A stretch of DNA of 64,000 bases. It comes from Tabrizicola piscis (GTDB taxonomy: Bacteria > Pseudomonadota > Alphaproteobacteria > Rhodobacterales > Rhodobacteraceae). This document shows, in pieces, positions 39,953 through 49,979 of this stretch (positions are counted from its first letter, which is position 1; each line of letters begins with the position of its first letter). The DNA lies in the NCBI RefSeq assembly GCF_003940805.1, contig NZ_CP034328.1, forward strand, positions 3,720,001-3,784,000, read 5' to 3'. Below the pieces are notes generated by a model, which did not search any database, was not told the origin of the DNA, and saw nothing but the letters and a program-made list of their open reading frames with translations. Made by a program: the position numbers and the translations under genes.

Positions 39953-41821
39953 TTACCCCGCCCGCCGCAGGCCCAACGCCCGGGCGCGTTTCTTCGGGTC
40001 AACCTCGAACAGGCCCGCCAGCTGTTCGGTCATCGCCCCCGCCAACTGTTCCACATCGGTGATCGTCACCGCGCGCTGGTAATAGCGCGTCACGTCATGG
40101 CCGATGCCGATGGCGATCAACTCCACCGCCCGGCGGCGTTCGACCATGGCGATCACATCGCGCAGGTGCTTTTCCAGATAGTTCGCCGGGTTGACCGACA
40201 GCGTCGAATCGTCCACCGGCGCGCCATCGCTGATCACCATCATGATCTTGCGCGCCTCGGGTCGGGCCATCGCGCGGCGGTGCGCCCATTCCAGCGCCTC
40301 GCCGTCGATGTTTTCCTTCAGCAGCCCCTCTTTCATCATCAGCCCAAGGTTCGGTCGCACCCGCCGCCACGGCGCATCCGCCGATTTGTAAATGATGTGG
40401 CGTAGATCGTTCAGCCGCCCCGGCACCTGAGGCCGGCCTTGCGCCAGCCAGCGCTCGCGCGACTGCCCGCCCTTCCAGGCCCGCGTGGTGAAGCCCAGGA
40501 TCTCCACCTTGACCGAACAGCGCTCCAGCGTCCGCGCCAGTACATCGGCGCAGATCGCGGCAATCGAAATCGGCCGCCCCCGCATCGAACCGGAGTTATC
40601 CAGAAGCAGCGTCACCACCGTATCGCGAAACTCGGTGTCCTTCTCCTGCTTGAAAGACAGCGGAGTCGTCGGGTTCGCCACCACCCGTGCCAGACGGCCC
40701 GCATCCAGCGTGCCTTCCTCAAGGTCAAAGTCCCATGACCGGTTCTGCTGCGCCTGCAGGCGGCGCTGCAGCTTGTTTGCCAGCCGGGATACCGCCCCCT
40801 TCAGCGGCTCAAGCTGCTGGTCCAGATAAGCGCGCAGCCGTTCCAGCTCGGCCGGTTCCGCCAACTCCTCGGCCTTGATTTCCTCATCGAAATCCGTGGT
40901 ATAGACGGTATAGTTCGGGTCAGCGTCGGAATAGGGCGCGGGCGGGGGCGGTTCCAGCGGGGCTTCGCCTTCCGGCAATTCCGCCTCATCGCCCTGTTCC
41001 ATGTCGGCGCTGTCCTCCATCGTGACTTGCGCCTGGGACTGGTCCTGCTGCTCTTCTTGGCTCTGCTCGGGCGAGGCTTCGGTCTCCTCACCCTCTTCCT
41101 CATCGCCGGAAGAATCGGGCGCGTCCTGATCCTGTTCGGCCTCGTCGTCGCCCGCGTCATCCTCGGGCGCGTCGGGGTCATCACCCAACTGGTCGCCATA
41201 GCCCAGGTCCGAGATCACCTTGCGCGCCAGACGGGCAAAGGCCGCTTGGTCGGCCAGCACATGATCCACCGATTCCAGCGCCTCACCGGCCTGATCCTCG
41301 ATGAAGCCGCGCCACAGTTCCACCACATGCGCCGCCGACTTCGGCAGTTCGCGCCCGGTGGCAAGCTGGCGCACCAGATATCCGGCGGCGACCGACAGGG
41401 GCACATCACTGGACTGTGTGACCTGGCCATAGCCCTTGCGGTCGGCCTCATGCCCGATCTTGGCGTCGATGTTCCCGGCTGTCCCGGGCATGGTGCGCGC
41501 CCCGACCGCCTCGCAGCGGGCGGTTTCCATCGCATCATAGATTTCGCGCGCCAAAGGGCCGGTGGGCGCGTAGCGGGCGGATACGCCATCGTCATGATAG
41601 CGGCGGCGAAGCGCAAAGGCATCCGCCGTGCCGCGCGCCAGCAGCACCTCGTCCCGCGTCATGCGGCGCGACACCTGCGGCAGGCGCACGCCTTCCTTGT
41701 TCATGCCGGAGGGGTCGACCGAATAGGTCACTGTCATCTCGGGATCATCCGCCATCGTGCGCGTGGCCTCGGCCAGGGCTTTCTTGAACGGATCGGCGGG
41801 GTTGTCGCTGGGCTTGCTCAT
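39953..41821 (-). CDS. cobT: Aerobic cobaltochelatase subunit CobT
   Basis: A 622-residue protein that works with CobN and CobS to insert cobalt into hydrogenobyrinic acid diamide in aerobic B12 synthesis. The N-terminal third contains [13 protein letters not shown]. The middle (about residues 205-300) is a long Asp/Glu/Gln-rich acidic linker. The C-terminus is a von Willebrand A domain with the MIDAS motif [13 protein letters not shown]. The start at 41821 gives [16 protein letters not shown]. cobS lies about 1.7 kb away; cobN is not in the window. Confidence 0.96.
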   Translation of the reverse strand: MSKPSDNPADPFKKALAEATRTMADDPEMTVTYSVDPSGMNKEGVRLPQVSRRMTRDEVLLARGTADAFALRRRYHDDGVSARYAPTGPLAREIYDAMETARCEAVGARTMPGTAGNIDAKIGHEADRKGYGQVTQSSDVPLSVAAGYLVRQLATGRELPKSAAHVVELWRGFIEDQAGEALESVDHVLADQAAFARLARKVISDLGYGDQLGDDPDAPEDDAGDDEAEQDQDAPDSSGDEEEGEETEASPEQSQEEQQDQSQAQVTMEDSADMEQGDEAELPEGEAPLEPPPPAPYSDADPNYTVYTTDFDEEIKAEELAEPAELERLRAYLDQQLEPLKGAVSRLANKLQRRLQAQQNRSWDFDLEEGTLDAGRLARVVANPTTPLSFKQEKDTEFRDTVVTLLLDNSGSMRGRPISIAAICADVLARTLERCSVKVEILGFTTRAWKGGQSRERWLAQGRPQVPGRLNDLRHIIYKSADAPWRRVRPNLGLMMKEGLLKENIDGEALEWAHRRAMARPEARKIMMVISDGAPVDDSTLSVNPANYLEKHLRDVIAMVERRRAVELIAIGIGHDVTRYYQRAVTITDVEQLAGAMTEQLAGLFEVDPKKRARALGLRRAG

Positions 41822-41946
41822 GCCGTCAGATAAAGCACCCTGACCGGGCGCGGGCAAGCCCGCGCCGTGGCCGGGGGCAGGAAAAACCTACTGTCTGGGC
41901 CAACCGGGGCAGGGTAAGCGACAGGCTACCACTTATGGAGAGCCCG

Positions 41947-42330
41947 ATGCGCGCCAGTGTTCTTGTCCTCGCCTCTGCCCTGCCGCTTCACGCTCAGGCT
42001 GTCGATCCGCTGCCCAACTTCGATCTGGACGCCTCCATCACTTGCCTCGCCTACGCCGTGAACGAGATCGAGCGCACTCCAGAAAACGCCACCAGCCGCG
42101 CCGAATGGATGGTGTTCTTCTCGCGCCTGATCGCGGCCAAATCCGGCCCACAGGACCATGCCGCGTTCGAGGCCCGCTTTGCCGAGGAGTTGGAAGCCCT
42201 TCGCAACCCGATGTTCGACGTGAACCAGCCGGCAACACCCGAGGAGGCGGACGAAATCCTGACGGGCACCGGCAAGATGTGCTGGTTTCAGGCGCTTGCC
42301 GCCGAGGGCGGGCCTTACGAGGACCAATAG
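41947..42330 (+). CDS. Hypothetical exported protein, 127 aa
   Basis: A small protein with a signal peptide (MRASVLVLASALPLHAQA) and a mature part of about 109 residues containing two cysteines (SITCLAY and GKMCWF) that could form a disulfide. The middle is helical (EWMVFFSRLIAAKSG). No family recognised. The start at 41947 has GGAG at good spacing; a start at 41935 is also open. A hairpin follows the stop. Confidence 0.7.
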   Translation: MRASVLVLASALPLHAQAVDPLPNFDLDASITCLAYAVNEIERTPENATSRAEWMVFFSRLIAAKSGPQDHAAFEARFAEELEALRNPMFDVNQPATPEEADEILTGTGKMCWFQALAAEGGPYEDQ

Positions 42331-42349
42331 CGCACCTTTCCCGGTGCGC
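42330..42349 (+). terminator. Hairpin after the hypothetical exported protein
   Basis: GCGCACC and GGTGCGC form a 7-bp stem with a 6-base loop that begins at the last base of the stop codon. There is no strong T run, so the terminator is weak. Confidence 0.45.
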
Positions 42350-42448
42350 CTCTGCACAGACCCAGCGCGAGGGTGCGGAATTGGCAGAAGGACATTTGGC
42401 CGCAAATAAGGGAGTAGTGAACAACACCCCCAGTGAAGGAATTCTTCC

Positions 42449-43039
42449 ATGGCCAGCAAACCCAAAATCGCCCTGATCATCGGCTCGACCCGCCAGCACC
42501 GTTTTGCCGACATCCCGGCGCAATGGATGTTGGCCCAGGCGCAAGCCCGTGGTGACATGGATGTCGAGATCGTCGATCTGCGTGACTTCAACCTGCCGAT
42601 GTTTGATGAGCCCGCCTCGGACGCCTACATGCCGTCGTCCAACGCTGCCGCGGTTGCATGGCAGAAGAAGATCGCGGGCTATGACGGCTACATCTTCGTC
42701 GTCGCCGAGTACAACCACTCGGTCACCGGCCCGCTGAAGAACGCCGTCGACCAAGCCTATACCGCCTGGGCGAAAAAGCCGATGGCAGCGATTGCCTATG
42801 GCTCGATGGGCGGCGCCCGCGCGCTGGAGCATCTCCGCGGCATCGCGGTCGAGCTGCAGATGGTCCCGACCCGCAACGCCGTCCATATCGGCGGCGGCGA
42901 CTTCTGGAAAGTGCACCCCGGCATGGGCGGCTCGGGCAACCTCGCCGACATCGAAGGCGCATTGCTGCCCTCGGCCAAGGCCACGCTAGACGACCTCGCC
43001 TGGTGGGCTGGCGCCACGATGGCCGCCCGCTCGGCCTGA
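42449..43039 (+). CDS. NADPH-dependent FMN reductase family protein
   Basis: A 196-residue flavodoxin-fold protein. The FMN phosphate loop IIGSTRQHRF is near residue 11, and the signature VVAEYNHSVTGPLKNAVD near residue 90 is typical of the NADPH-dependent FMN/quinone reductase family (ArsH/YLR011w-like). Likely substrates are quinones, azo dyes or flavin; no neighbour clarifies this. GAAGGAA precedes the ATG. The gene has its own leader and stands alone. Confidence 0.92.
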   Translation: MASKPKIALIIGSTRQHRFADIPAQWMLAQAQARGDMDVEIVDLRDFNLPMFDEPASDAYMPSSNAAAVAWQKKIAGYDGYIFVVAEYNHSVTGPLKNAVDQAYTAWAKKPMAAIAYGSMGGARALEHLRGIAVELQMVPTRNAVHIGGGDFWKVHPGMGGSGNLADIEGALLPSAKATLDDLAWWAGATMAARSA

Positions 43040-43048
43040 GGCCTTTCC

Positions 43049-43420
43049 TTACGATTGACCAATCAGGTCGGCGCAGGCTTGCAAAAGCTGCGCCGACCGT
43101 TTCGCCGCCACCGCGTCCTGCGCGAAATAGGCCCGCGACAGCAGCGCCCCCTGCGCCGCCTTCGCCTCGACCCGCCACCCCATCGCGGTCTTGGCCATGT
43201 CCCCCGGCATCACCGCCGCGACCAGCTCCAGCATCGCATCCCGCCGATCCGCCGCCTGCTCTGACGCAGGCCCGTCGACCAGCCACTGATGCTCGACCAA
43301 GGCCGAATACCGCCCCGCGCAGACCGAAAAGTCGCGCAGCAACACATCGGCCACCCCAGGCCCGCCGGACAGCAGCCCCAAGGCAAGTGCAGTCAGAAAA
43401 GTTTCCAAACCGCGCGCCAT
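43049..43420 (-). CDS. Hypothetical exported protein, 123 aa
   Basis: A small protein starting MARGLETFLTALALGLLSGG, a probable signal peptide ending near GVADV. The mature part is helical, with two cysteines (FSVCAGRYSALVEHQWL and LLQACADLIG). No family recognised. The ribosome binding site is weak, and 20 more codons are open upstream. It converges on the FMN reductase gene. Confidence 0.65.
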   Translation of the reverse strand: MARGLETFLTALALGLLSGGPGVADVLLRDFSVCAGRYSALVEHQWLVDGPASEQAADRRDAMLELVAAVMPGDMAKTAMGWRVEAKAAQGALLSRAYFAQDAVAAKRSAQLLQACADLIGQS

Positions 43421-43488
43421 TTCAGCATTGCACGCGCAAATCTGCACTTTTTCAAGGCAGCATTGAAACGCCGTGCCCAAATGAAAAA

Positions 43489-43508
43489 GGCCGCCCCACT
43501 GGGCGGCC
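43489..43508 (-). terminator. Terminator of cobS
   Basis: A perfect 8-bp stem (GGCCGCCC / GGGCGGCC) with a 4-base loop lies 23 bases beyond the cobS stop. On the minus strand it is followed by TTTTTCATTT. It is a strong intrinsic terminator. Confidence 0.85.
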
Positions 43509-43531
43509 CGTTCAGAGCGCGGTCTGCACCT

Positions 43532-44506
43532 TTACTTCATCGCCATGCTGGCAGCGCTTTCCGGCAGTTCCTCGGCAAAGCAGCGCTGGTAGAATTCGGC
43601 CACCGTCTGCCGCTCCAACTCATCGCATTTGTTCAGGAACGTCAGGCGGAACGCATAGCCCACATTACGGAAGATCTCGGCGTTCTGCGCCCAGTTCAGC
43701 ACCGTCCGAGGGCTCATCACCGTCGACAGATCGCCGTTCATGAACGCCGTCCGCGTCAGGTCCGCAACGGTCACCATCTGGCCAATCGTCTTGCGGCCCT
43801 TCTCGGTGTTGTAATGCGGGCTCTTGGCCAGCACGATCGCCGCCTCGGCATCGTGGGACAGGTAGTTCAGTGTCGCCACCAGGGACCAGCGGTCCATCTG
43901 CGCCTGGTTGATCTGCTGCGTCCCGTGATAAAGCCCCGTCGTATCGCCCAGACCCACAGTGTTCGACGTGGCGAACAGCCGGAAATACGGGTTCGGTGTG
44001 ATGATCTCATTCTGGTCCAGCAGGGTCAGCTTGCCGTCATGCTCCAGCACCCGCTGGATCACGAACATCACATCCGCCCGGCCTGCATCATATTCGTCAA
44101 AGACAATCGCCACCGCATTGCGCAGCGCCCAGGGCAGGATGCCCTCATGGAACTCCGTCACCTGCTTGCCGTCGCGCAGCTTGATCGCATCCTTGCCGAT
44201 CAGGTCGATCCGGGAGATGTGCGAATCAAGGTTCACCCGCACGCAAGGCCAGTTCAGCCGCGCCGCCACCTGCTCGATATGGGTGGATTTCCCCGTGCCG
44301 TGATAACCCTGAATCATCACCCGCCGGTTATAGGCAAACCCGGCAAGGATCGCCAAGGTCGTGTCCGGGTCGAACTTGTAGGTCGGGTCCACATCCGGCA
44401 CCCGGTCCGTCCGCTCGGCAAAGCCCTTCACACGCATGTCGGTATCAATGCCGAACACATCGCGGACCGAGATTTCCTCGGTCGGTTTCATCGCCTGATC
44501 CAGCAT
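43532..44506 (-). CDS. cobS: Aerobic cobaltochelatase subunit CobS
   Basis: A 324-residue AAA+ ATPase that drives cobalt insertion with CobT and CobN. Walker A is YHGTGKST near residue 76, Walker B is [10 protein letters not shown], and the family segment VSVRDVFGI reads [36 protein letters not shown] (sensor 1 region) is also conserved. The start is uncertain: 44506 gives a typical length, while 44566 and 44491 are alternatives with weak boxes. A strong terminator follows. Confidence 0.95.
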   Translation of the reverse strand: MLDQAMKPTEEISVRDVFGIDTDMRVKGFAERTDRVPDVDPTYKFDPDTTLAILAGFAYNRRVMIQGYHGTGKSTHIEQVAARLNWPCVRVNLDSHISRIDLIGKDAIKLRDGKQVTEFHEGILPWALRNAVAIVFDEYDAGRADVMFVIQRVLEHDGKLTLLDQNEIITPNPYFRLFATSNTVGLGDTTGLYHGTQQINQAQMDRWSLVATLNYLSHDAEAAIVLAKSPHYNTEKGRKTIGQMVTVADLTRTAFMNGDLSTVMSPRTVLNWAQNAEIFRNVGYAFRLTFLNKCDELERQTVAEFYQRCFAEELPESAASMAMK

Positions 44507-44694
44507 CACGTCGTCCAATCCATCGCTCCCGCGCCCGCTGCGCGGCCTGCCGCTTGTTTGGAACATATCTCGGGGGGGTTCAAGGGGAAGGGTCCGCGTT
44601 GCAACGCTTCCCAATCGCGTGACTGCGCAACTTCCCGCTAAGGGGATGCGTAGCTTCCAGCGTATCCTTAAGCCGACCCAGCTGGAGACGACCC

Positions 44695-45150
44695 ATGCAC
44701 CGCCGCCTGTTCCTTCTGTCCACCGCCGCGATCTTCGCCGCCCCCGCCATCGCCGCCGAAAGCTTCGAGGTCACCCTGACCGAGGCGGAATGGCGCGCAC
44801 GCCTTGACGATCTCGCCTACCGGGTCCTGCGCGAAGAGGAGACCGAACGCCCCGGCACCAGCCGCCTGAACGATGAAAAGCGCGCAGGCACCTACCATTG
44901 CGCCGGCTGCGATTTGCCCGCCTTCGCCTCGGACACCAAGTATGACAGCGGCACCGGCTGGCCATCCTTCTGGGAACCCCTGCCAAACGCCATCGGCACC
45001 CGTGAAGACGGCGGCCTGTTCGGCGCCCGGACCGAGGTGCACTGCCGCCGCTGTGGTGGCCATTTCGGCCATGTGTTCAATGACGGGCCAAAGCCAACCG
45101 GTCTGCGCTACTGCATGAACGGGGCGGCGCTGGTGTTCAAACCGGCTTGA
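44695..45150 (+). CDS. msrB: Peptide-methionine (R)-S-oxide reductase, exported
   Basis: A 151-residue MsrB with an N-terminal signal peptide ([19 protein letters not shown], with a twin-arginine-like start), so it repairs oxidised methionine in the periplasm. Two zinc-binding CxxC pairs are visible (CAGC and CRRC), GTGWPSF is intact, and the catalytic Cys is in RYCMNG. It lies 188 bases from the divergent cobS start. Confidence 0.94.
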   Translation: MHRRLFLLSTAAIFAAPAIAAESFEVTLTEAEWRARLDDLAYRVLREEETERPGTSRLNDEKRAGTYHCAGCDLPAFASDTKYDSGTGWPSFWEPLPNAIGTREDGGLFGARTEVHCRRCGGHFGHVFNDGPKPTGLRYCMNGAALVFKPA

Positions 45151-45258
45151 CGGCACGGCCAGAAGCTCACCAACGCCGCTTGACGCAAGGACGCCTGCTC
45201 CGCAAGAGTGCAGCGGTCTGACCAGTCCTGGGGTATTCTTGCGGTGACGCTGATCTGG

Positions 45259-45915
45259 ATGACCGACGTTCACAGGCGCATCCGAACTTCGCGCCCGCTG
45301 GCCCTGATGTCGCCCGGCCCGAATAGACCCATGCCGCCGAAAGAGGCGGTCGCGCTGATGGATCGGGTCAATTACTACCAACCGATCGAGGATGCCGAAA
45401 TTCCCCGCCGCTTTTACCGGACGGTGAAGCTGAACGGTGTTGGTGACCGCGCATCCTGGTCGGCCTTTCCGGCGCTCACCAACTGCGGCTTCGCTTTGGT
45501 GAATGCGCGTGCGCGGTCCTGTCTTGATCGCCTTGCCTTGGGCACCAACAGCATCCTGCCGATCGAGATCTATGACAATGACGGGTCGACGTTCCTGCGC
45601 GATGACATTTCGATCCTTCTTTGCCGCGAACGCAAGCGCAGCATCGACCTTGATCGCAGCACGGCCTTCCGGAAGGCCTTTCCAAGCAGTCGCTTCCACA
45701 CGCTTGATGTCCTGCGGGAAGAGCAGAACTCAGGGACAGTCCAGCTTCTGCCCGAGGCACTGATCGGGCCGGATCTCTGGATCGACCCGTTGGTCGGAGA
45801 GCGCCTGTTTTTTTCGGAAGCGGCTGCGCAGTCTTTCAGGGCTGCCGGGATTTTCAAGGACTTCAAAGCCAAGGCAATCTTCGCTGATCAGTGCAACAGC
45901 GGCCCTTGGGACTGA
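45259..45915 (+). CDS. Hypothetical protein, possibly Imm11-type immunity family
   Basis: A protein of about 218 residues, start uncertain (45208, 45259, 45307 and 45331 are possible; none has a good box). The C-terminal third (DLWIDPLVGERLFFSEAAAQSFRAAGIFK) resembles the pattern of Imm11/DUF1629 immunity proteins, in which a helix-rich end follows the phrase F-S-x-A. No toxin gene is adjacent. Composition is slightly less GC-rich than neighbours. The assignment is weak. Confidence 0.55.
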   Translation: MTDVHRRIRTSRPLALMSPGPNRPMPPKEAVALMDRVNYYQPIEDAEIPRRFYRTVKLNGVGDRASWSAFPALTNCGFALVNARARSCLDRLALGTNSILPIEIYDNDGSTFLRDDISILLCRERKRSIDLDRSTAFRKAFPSSRFHTLDVLREEQNSGTVQLLPEALIGPDLWIDPLVGERLFFSEAAAQSFRAAGIFKDFKAKAIFADQCNSGPWD

Positions 45916-45948
45916 GGGATCAGGCCGCTCTGAGGTGGCCCGACGCGT

Positions 45949-46587
45949 CTACTCTCGGAAATACCTGCTGTCCTTCAGCTGGTCCCAGGCCCAGACGACC
46001 TCTTGCAGCCGCTCCTCGTCGGACCGGTCGCCGCCGTTCATGTCGGGATGCAGGTCCTTGACCAGAATCTTGTACTGCTTGCGAATCTCGGTCTTGGTCC
46101 AGGTGTCGCGGGCGTCCAAAATCTCGATCGCCTTGCGCTCGGTCGGCGGCAGCTTGCGCGTGGCCGTCGTGGCAAAGGCTGACCGTCCGGGGTTCTGCGT
46201 GGCCTTTTCGCCAAGCAGCGCCATCGGATCGTTCACCCCCAACCGCGCCCAGGCATTGCCATCGCCGATGCGGCTGAAGGGCTTGGTCTCGCGCTCCCAG
46301 ACCCGGTCCTTGTCCAGAAACTTCTGGAATTCCTCATCGGTCGTGCCCTGAAAGAAGTTCCATTTCAGATTGTACTCGCGGATGTGGTCCTTGCAGAACC
46401 AGAAGAACTCATCCAGCAGGTCGGGCGATTTCGGCGCGCGATAGGCACCCTTCTCCTGACAGCCAGGATAGTCACACCCCTTGTCCGACGTCTCAAAGGC
46501 CCCGGACATGCCACGGCGCCCGGTTTTCTTGCGTTTCTTGTCGGCTGAGACGCGCAGATCGAACTCAAAGGGCGGGCGGTTGGTCAT
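45949..46587 (-). CDS. DnaJ domain protein
   Basis: A 212-residue protein with a C-terminal J domain: IEILDARDTWTKTEIRKQY, the HPD motif in LVKDLHPDMNGG, then a closing helix WAWDQLKDSRYF. The N-terminal part contains a Cys pair, CDYPGCQEKG, and an FCKDHIREYN segment. J domains activate Hsp70 partners; the N-terminus may bind a specific client. GAAAGG precedes the ATG at 46587. It is divergent from bolA, a pairing often seen near cobS in alphaproteobacteria. Confidence 0.93.
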   Translation of the reverse strand: MTNRPPFEFDLRVSADKKRKKTGRRGMSGAFETSDKGCDYPGCQEKGAYRAPKSPDLLDEFFWFCKDHIREYNLKWNFFQGTTDEEFQKFLDKDRVWERETKPFSRIGDGNAWARLGVNDPMALLGEKATQNPGRSAFATTATRKLPPTERKAIEILDARDTWTKTEIRKQYKILVKDLHPDMNGGDRSDEERLQEVVWAWDQLKDSRYFRE

Positions 46588-46658
46588 GAACGGGCCTTTC
46601 CGACTCGGGGCCATGAGCATAAGGCTTTCTGCGGCGGGTTGAAGGGGGTTGGACTGAA

Positions 46659-46910
46659 ATGGCTGTGAAGGATGACATCGAAACCCGGTTGCAGGCGGCC
46701 TTTCAGCCGACAACGCTGGAAATACACAACGAAAGTCACAAGCATGCAGGCCATTCCGGTGATGATGGATCGGGCGAAAGCCATTTTCGCATCGTGATCC
46801 GGGCGCAGGCCTTCGCCCCGATGACCCGCGTCGCCCGCCACCGCGCCGTGCAGCAGGCGCTGGGTGACCTCAACCAACGCATTCATGCCATAGCACTGGA
46901 CATCGGCTAG
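46659..46910 (+). CDS. BolA family protein
   Basis: An 83-residue BolA-like protein with NESHKHAGHSG, ESHFRIVIRAQAF and VARHRAVQQALGDL, the family pattern. BolA proteins pair with monothiol glutaredoxins in iron-sulfur handling or regulation. The class with an internal His-rich loop is typical of alphaproteobacteria. It is a single gene, divergent from the DnaJ-domain gene. Confidence 0.94.
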   Translation: MAVKDDIETRLQAAFQPTTLEIHNESHKHAGHSGDDGSGESHFRIVIRAQAFAPMTRVARHRAVQQALGDLNQRIHAIALDIG

Positions 46911-47017
46911 GAAACCGTCGGCGGGCGGGCGCTCGGAAGCCTTCGGAACGCACAGCGGATGGAACCAAGGCCGTGCCCGGCGGGTTGTACCTGTACACAG
47001 CCGTGAAAGGGTACCAC

Positions 47018-47272
47018 ATGTTCCCGCATCTTCGGATCTGGCTAATTGCGATTTGGACGTCCTCAGTCGCGGGGGCCGCGGTCATCCTCGGCCTCGCCCT
47101 TGGCCATTATGACGTCGCTACCTTCCTCTGGGCCGTCGCCGCGGGCCTTTTGATCGGCGTTCCTGCTGCCTTGTTGAACTGGGCCTATCTTCGCCCCAGA
47201 CGCGCAAGCGCGGTCGGCGTGCTTGGTCAGGCCCCGCCCGACAAAAGCGTGGCGCCAGTCGTCAAACGTTAA
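47018..47272 (+). CDS. Small membrane protein, 84 aa
   Basis: An 84-residue protein with two membrane helices (about residues 5-27 and 35-56), a short loop GHYDVATFLW and a positively charged tail after LNWAYLRPRRA. The YLRP-R motif after the second helix recurs, as I recall, in small Rhodobacterales membrane proteins. The function is unknown. AAAGGGT precedes the ATG at 47018; a longer frame starting at 46973 is less likely. Confidence 0.7.
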   Translation: MFPHLRIWLIAIWTSSVAGAAVILGLALGHYDVATFLWAVAAGLLIGVPAALLNWAYLRPRRASAVGVLGQAPPDKSVAPVVKR

Positions 47273-47323
47273 GCTTTCCTGAATGGGCCCCGGTAACCCA
47301 TTGACAATAGTCGTTTTGGAAGA

Positions 47324-47342
47324 GTGTCCCTGCCCGGGACAC
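47324..47342 (-). repeat. GTGTCCC-tgccc-GGGACAC inverted repeat, copy 2, at the glcB stop
   Basis: A 7-bp stem with the same loop as the copy at 20010-20026. It touches the glcB stop codon, so it could act as a transcription end signal. No T run follows on the minus strand. Confidence 0.5.
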
Positions 47343-49477
47343 TAGCGATTCTTTGCCACCGCCCGCCAGGCATGCAGCACGGGCTCGGTATAGCCCGAAG
47401 GCTGCTCCCGCCCCTTGAAGACCAGGTCCATCGCGGCCCGATAGGCCTCTCCATCGAAGCGCGGCGCCATCGGCCGATAGGCCGGATCGCCCGCATTCTG
47501 CCGATCCACCACCACAGCCATTCTGCGGAAACCCGCCACCACCTCGGCTTCGCCCACGACCCCGTGATGCAGCCAGTTGGCCAGCGCCTGCGCCGAAATC
47601 CGGCAGGTCGCCCGATCCTCCATCAGCCCGACGTCATGGATGTCGGGCACCTTTGAACAGCCGATCCCCTGATCGACCCAGCGCACCACATAGCCAAGGA
47701 TCCCTTGGATGTTGTTCGCCACCTCCTCGGCAATCTCGACCTCCGACCAATTGGCCCCGCTGGCCAGCGGCAGGGTCAGCAGATCGTCCAGCGTCGCCCT
47801 CGGCCCCCCGGCGGCGATGCGGTCTTGTACCTCCCCCACATTGACCCGGTGATAATGCGTCGCGTGCAGGGTCGCCGCGGTGGGGGAGGGGACCCAGGCG
47901 CAGCTCGCCCCGGCCTGCGGGTGCGCGGCCTTCTGGGCCAGCATATCCGCCATCAGGTCCGGCATCGCCCACATCCCCTTGCCGATCTGGGCGCGCCCCT
48001 TCAGTCCGCAGGCCAGACCGATGTCGACGTTCCTGTCCTCATAGGCCTTGATCCAGGCCTGCCCCTTCATGCTGCCCTTGCGGACCATAGGCCCGGCTTC
48101 CATCGAGGTGTGGATCTCGTCCCCCGTCCGGTCAAGGAAGCCGGTGTTGATGAAGGCCACCCGCGCCTTGGCCGCGCGGATGCATTCCTTGAGGTTGGCC
48201 GACGTCCGCCGCTCCTCATCCATGATCCCCAGCTTCACGCTGTTCGGCGGCAGGCTCAGTGTTGTCTCGACTGCGTCGAAGATGTCGCAGGAGAGTGCAA
48301 CTTCGGCGGGACCGTGCAGCTTTGGCTTCACCACATAGACCGAGCCATGCAGCGAGTTCCTCGGGCCCTCGGTCTTTTGCAAGTCATGCATGGCGCAAAG
48401 GGTGGTGACGAAGGCATCCATCAGCCCTTCCGAAATCGCGGCCCCATCGGGGTCCAGCACGGCCGGTGTGGTCATCAGGTGGCCCACGTTCCGCGCCAGC
48501 ATCAGGGACCGGCCCTTCAGTCGGGCCTCTGATCCATCGGGGGCGGTGAAGTCGAAATCGGGGGCCAGACGGCGGGTGATGGTGCGGCCGTCCTTGACCA
48601 GCATCTCTTCCAGATCGCCACGCATCAGGCCCAGCCAATTGGAATAGGCGGCAACCTTGTCCTCGGCGTCCACTGCGGCAATGGAATCCTCAAGGTCCAT
48701 GATCGCCGAAAGCGCGGCTTCCAGCCGGATGTCGGCAACGCCGGCGCGGTCCTGCGCGCCGATCCGGTGGCCCGGGTCGATCCGCAAGATGATGTGCAGG
48801 CCGTTGTTTCGCAAGATCACGGCATTTGGCGTGGAGGCGGTGCCACGGTAGCCGACGAACTGGCCGGGATCGCGCAGGGCGGGAAGAAGATGCCCATTTT
48901 CAATGCGATAGGCGGCGACATCACGGTGCGATCCCTGTGCAAGAGGCACAGCGTCATCCAGAAAGTCGCGCCCCCAGGCAATGACCCGGGCCCCGCGGTC
49001 GGGGTCGTAGTCCTTTGCCTTTGGCACGTCCCCCAGCGCGTCGGTGCCGTACAAGGCATCGTAAAGGCTGCCCCAGCGCGCGTTTGCGGCGTTGAGCGCA
49101 TAGCGGGCGTTCATCACCGGCACCACAAGCTGGGGTCCGGAAATGCGGGCAATCTCGGGGTCCACCCCTTCGGTTTCGATGGTGAAATCCGGGCCCTCAG
49201 GTTCCAGATAGCCGATCGCTTCCAGAAAGGCGCGGTAGCCGGCGGCGTCATGGGGCTGGCCGCGCCGGGCGATATGCCAGGCGTCGATCTGGGTTTGCAG
49301 GTCATCGCGCCGGTCCAGCGCGGCGCGAATCCTTGGGTTCAAGTTCCCAACCGCAGCGGCAAAGCCCGCCCAGAAGTGATCCGGCGTGATCCCGGTGCCC
49401 GGCAGGGCCTGCAGATCGACAAAGGCGGCCAGCCGTTCATCCACCGACAAGCCGGATTTCATCACATGCGCTGCCAT
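47342..49477 (-). CDS. glcB: Malate synthase G
   Basis: A 711-residue enzyme that condenses glyoxylate and acetyl-CoA to malate in the glyoxylate shunt. Recognisable segments are [22 protein letters not shown], the catalytic Arg region around [15 protein letters not shown], and MGDAEDAPT-like content near the C-terminus around [15 protein letters not shown]. The length matches isoform G. AAAGGAG precedes the ATG at 49477. Isocitrate lyase is not in the window. An inverted repeat overlaps the stop. Confidence 0.97.
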   Translation of the reverse strand: MAAHVMKSGLSVDERLAAFVDLQALPGTGITPDHFWAGFAAAVGNLNPRIRAALDRRDDLQTQIDAWHIARRGQPHDAAGYRAFLEAIGYLEPEGPDFTIETEGVDPEIARISGPQLVVPVMNARYALNAANARWGSLYDALYGTDALGDVPKAKDYDPDRGARVIAWGRDFLDDAVPLAQGSHRDVAAYRIENGHLLPALRDPGQFVGYRGTASTPNAVILRNNGLHIILRIDPGHRIGAQDRAGVADIRLEAALSAIMDLEDSIAAVDAEDKVAAYSNWLGLMRGDLEEMLVKDGRTITRRLAPDFDFTAPDGSEARLKGRSLMLARNVGHLMTTPAVLDPDGAAISEGLMDAFVTTLCAMHDLQKTEGPRNSLHGSVYVVKPKLHGPAEVALSCDIFDAVETTLSLPPNSVKLGIMDEERRTSANLKECIRAAKARVAFINTGFLDRTGDEIHTSMEAGPMVRKGSMKGQAWIKAYEDRNVDIGLACGLKGRAQIGKGMWAMPDLMADMLAQKAAHPQAGASCAWVPSPTAATLHATHYHRVNVGEVQDRIAAGGPRATLDDLLTLPLASGANWSEVEIAEEVANNIQGILGYVVRWVDQGIGCSKVPDIHDVGLMEDRATCRISAQALANWLHHGVVGEAEVVAGFRRMAVVVDRQNAGDPAYRPMAPRFDGEAYRAAMDLVFKGREQPSGYTEPVLHAWRAVAKNR

Positions 49478-49572
49478 GGCTCGCTCCTTTGCATACCGCT
49501 GCACACAATACGTGCTCCTGCAGGGCAGGGGCAAGGGCTGCGACAGGGCCGATCCCCGGCAGGGGCGGAACA

Positions 49573-49640
49573 CTAAGTGATCTGGCTAAGTTTTTACTTG
49601 CCGCCTCCGATGATCTACGATACTTAGCATTATGGCTAAG
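49573..49640 (+). promoter_or_regulatory. CTAAG half-sites at the start of the ArsR-type gene
   Basis: Four CTAAG/CTTAG half-sites occur within 68 bases: CTAAG at 49573 and 49586, then CTTAGC and GCTAAG arranged as an inverted repeat over the start codon (49623-49640). The placement is what an autoregulated ArsR operon would need. Confidence 0.55.
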
Positions 49641-49979
49641 CATGACCCTGACCTTTCGCTGCTGTTTCACGCCCTGTCCGACCCGACACGGCGGATGATG
49701 CTGGGCCGATTGGCGCGTGGGCCGGCACCGGTGACGGAACTTGCCGCGCCGACGGGGCTTAGGCTTCCGACGGTGTTGCGACATCTGTCGGTGCTGGAAG
49801 AGGCGGGGCTGGTGACCACCCAGAAGGACGGGCGCGTCCGGTCCTGCGCCTTTGTGCCGCAGGCGTTGCAGCCGATGCACGACTGGCTGGCCGAACAGCG
49901 CGCGATCTGGGATGCGCGGCTGGACCGGCTGGACGACTATGTGATGACCCTGATGAAGGAACGGAACGATGGACCTTGA
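49632..49979 (+). CDS. ArsR-family transcriptional regulator
   Basis: A 115-residue winged-helix repressor. The N-terminal helix LLFHALSDPTRRMMLGRL and the recognition helix region LPTVLRHLSVLEEAGLV are typical. The metal-binding CxC of true ArsR is absent. This places it in the SRPBCC-linked group that does not sense metals in the usual way. It overlaps the next gene by 11 bases, and repeated CTAAG sites at its promoter suggest autoregulation. Confidence 0.92.
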   Translation: MAKHDPDLSLLFHALSDPTRRMMLGRLARGPAPVTELAAPTGLRLPTVLRHLSVLEEAGLVTTQKDGRVRSCAFVPQALQPMHDWLAEQRAIWDARLDRLDDYVMTLMKERNDGP

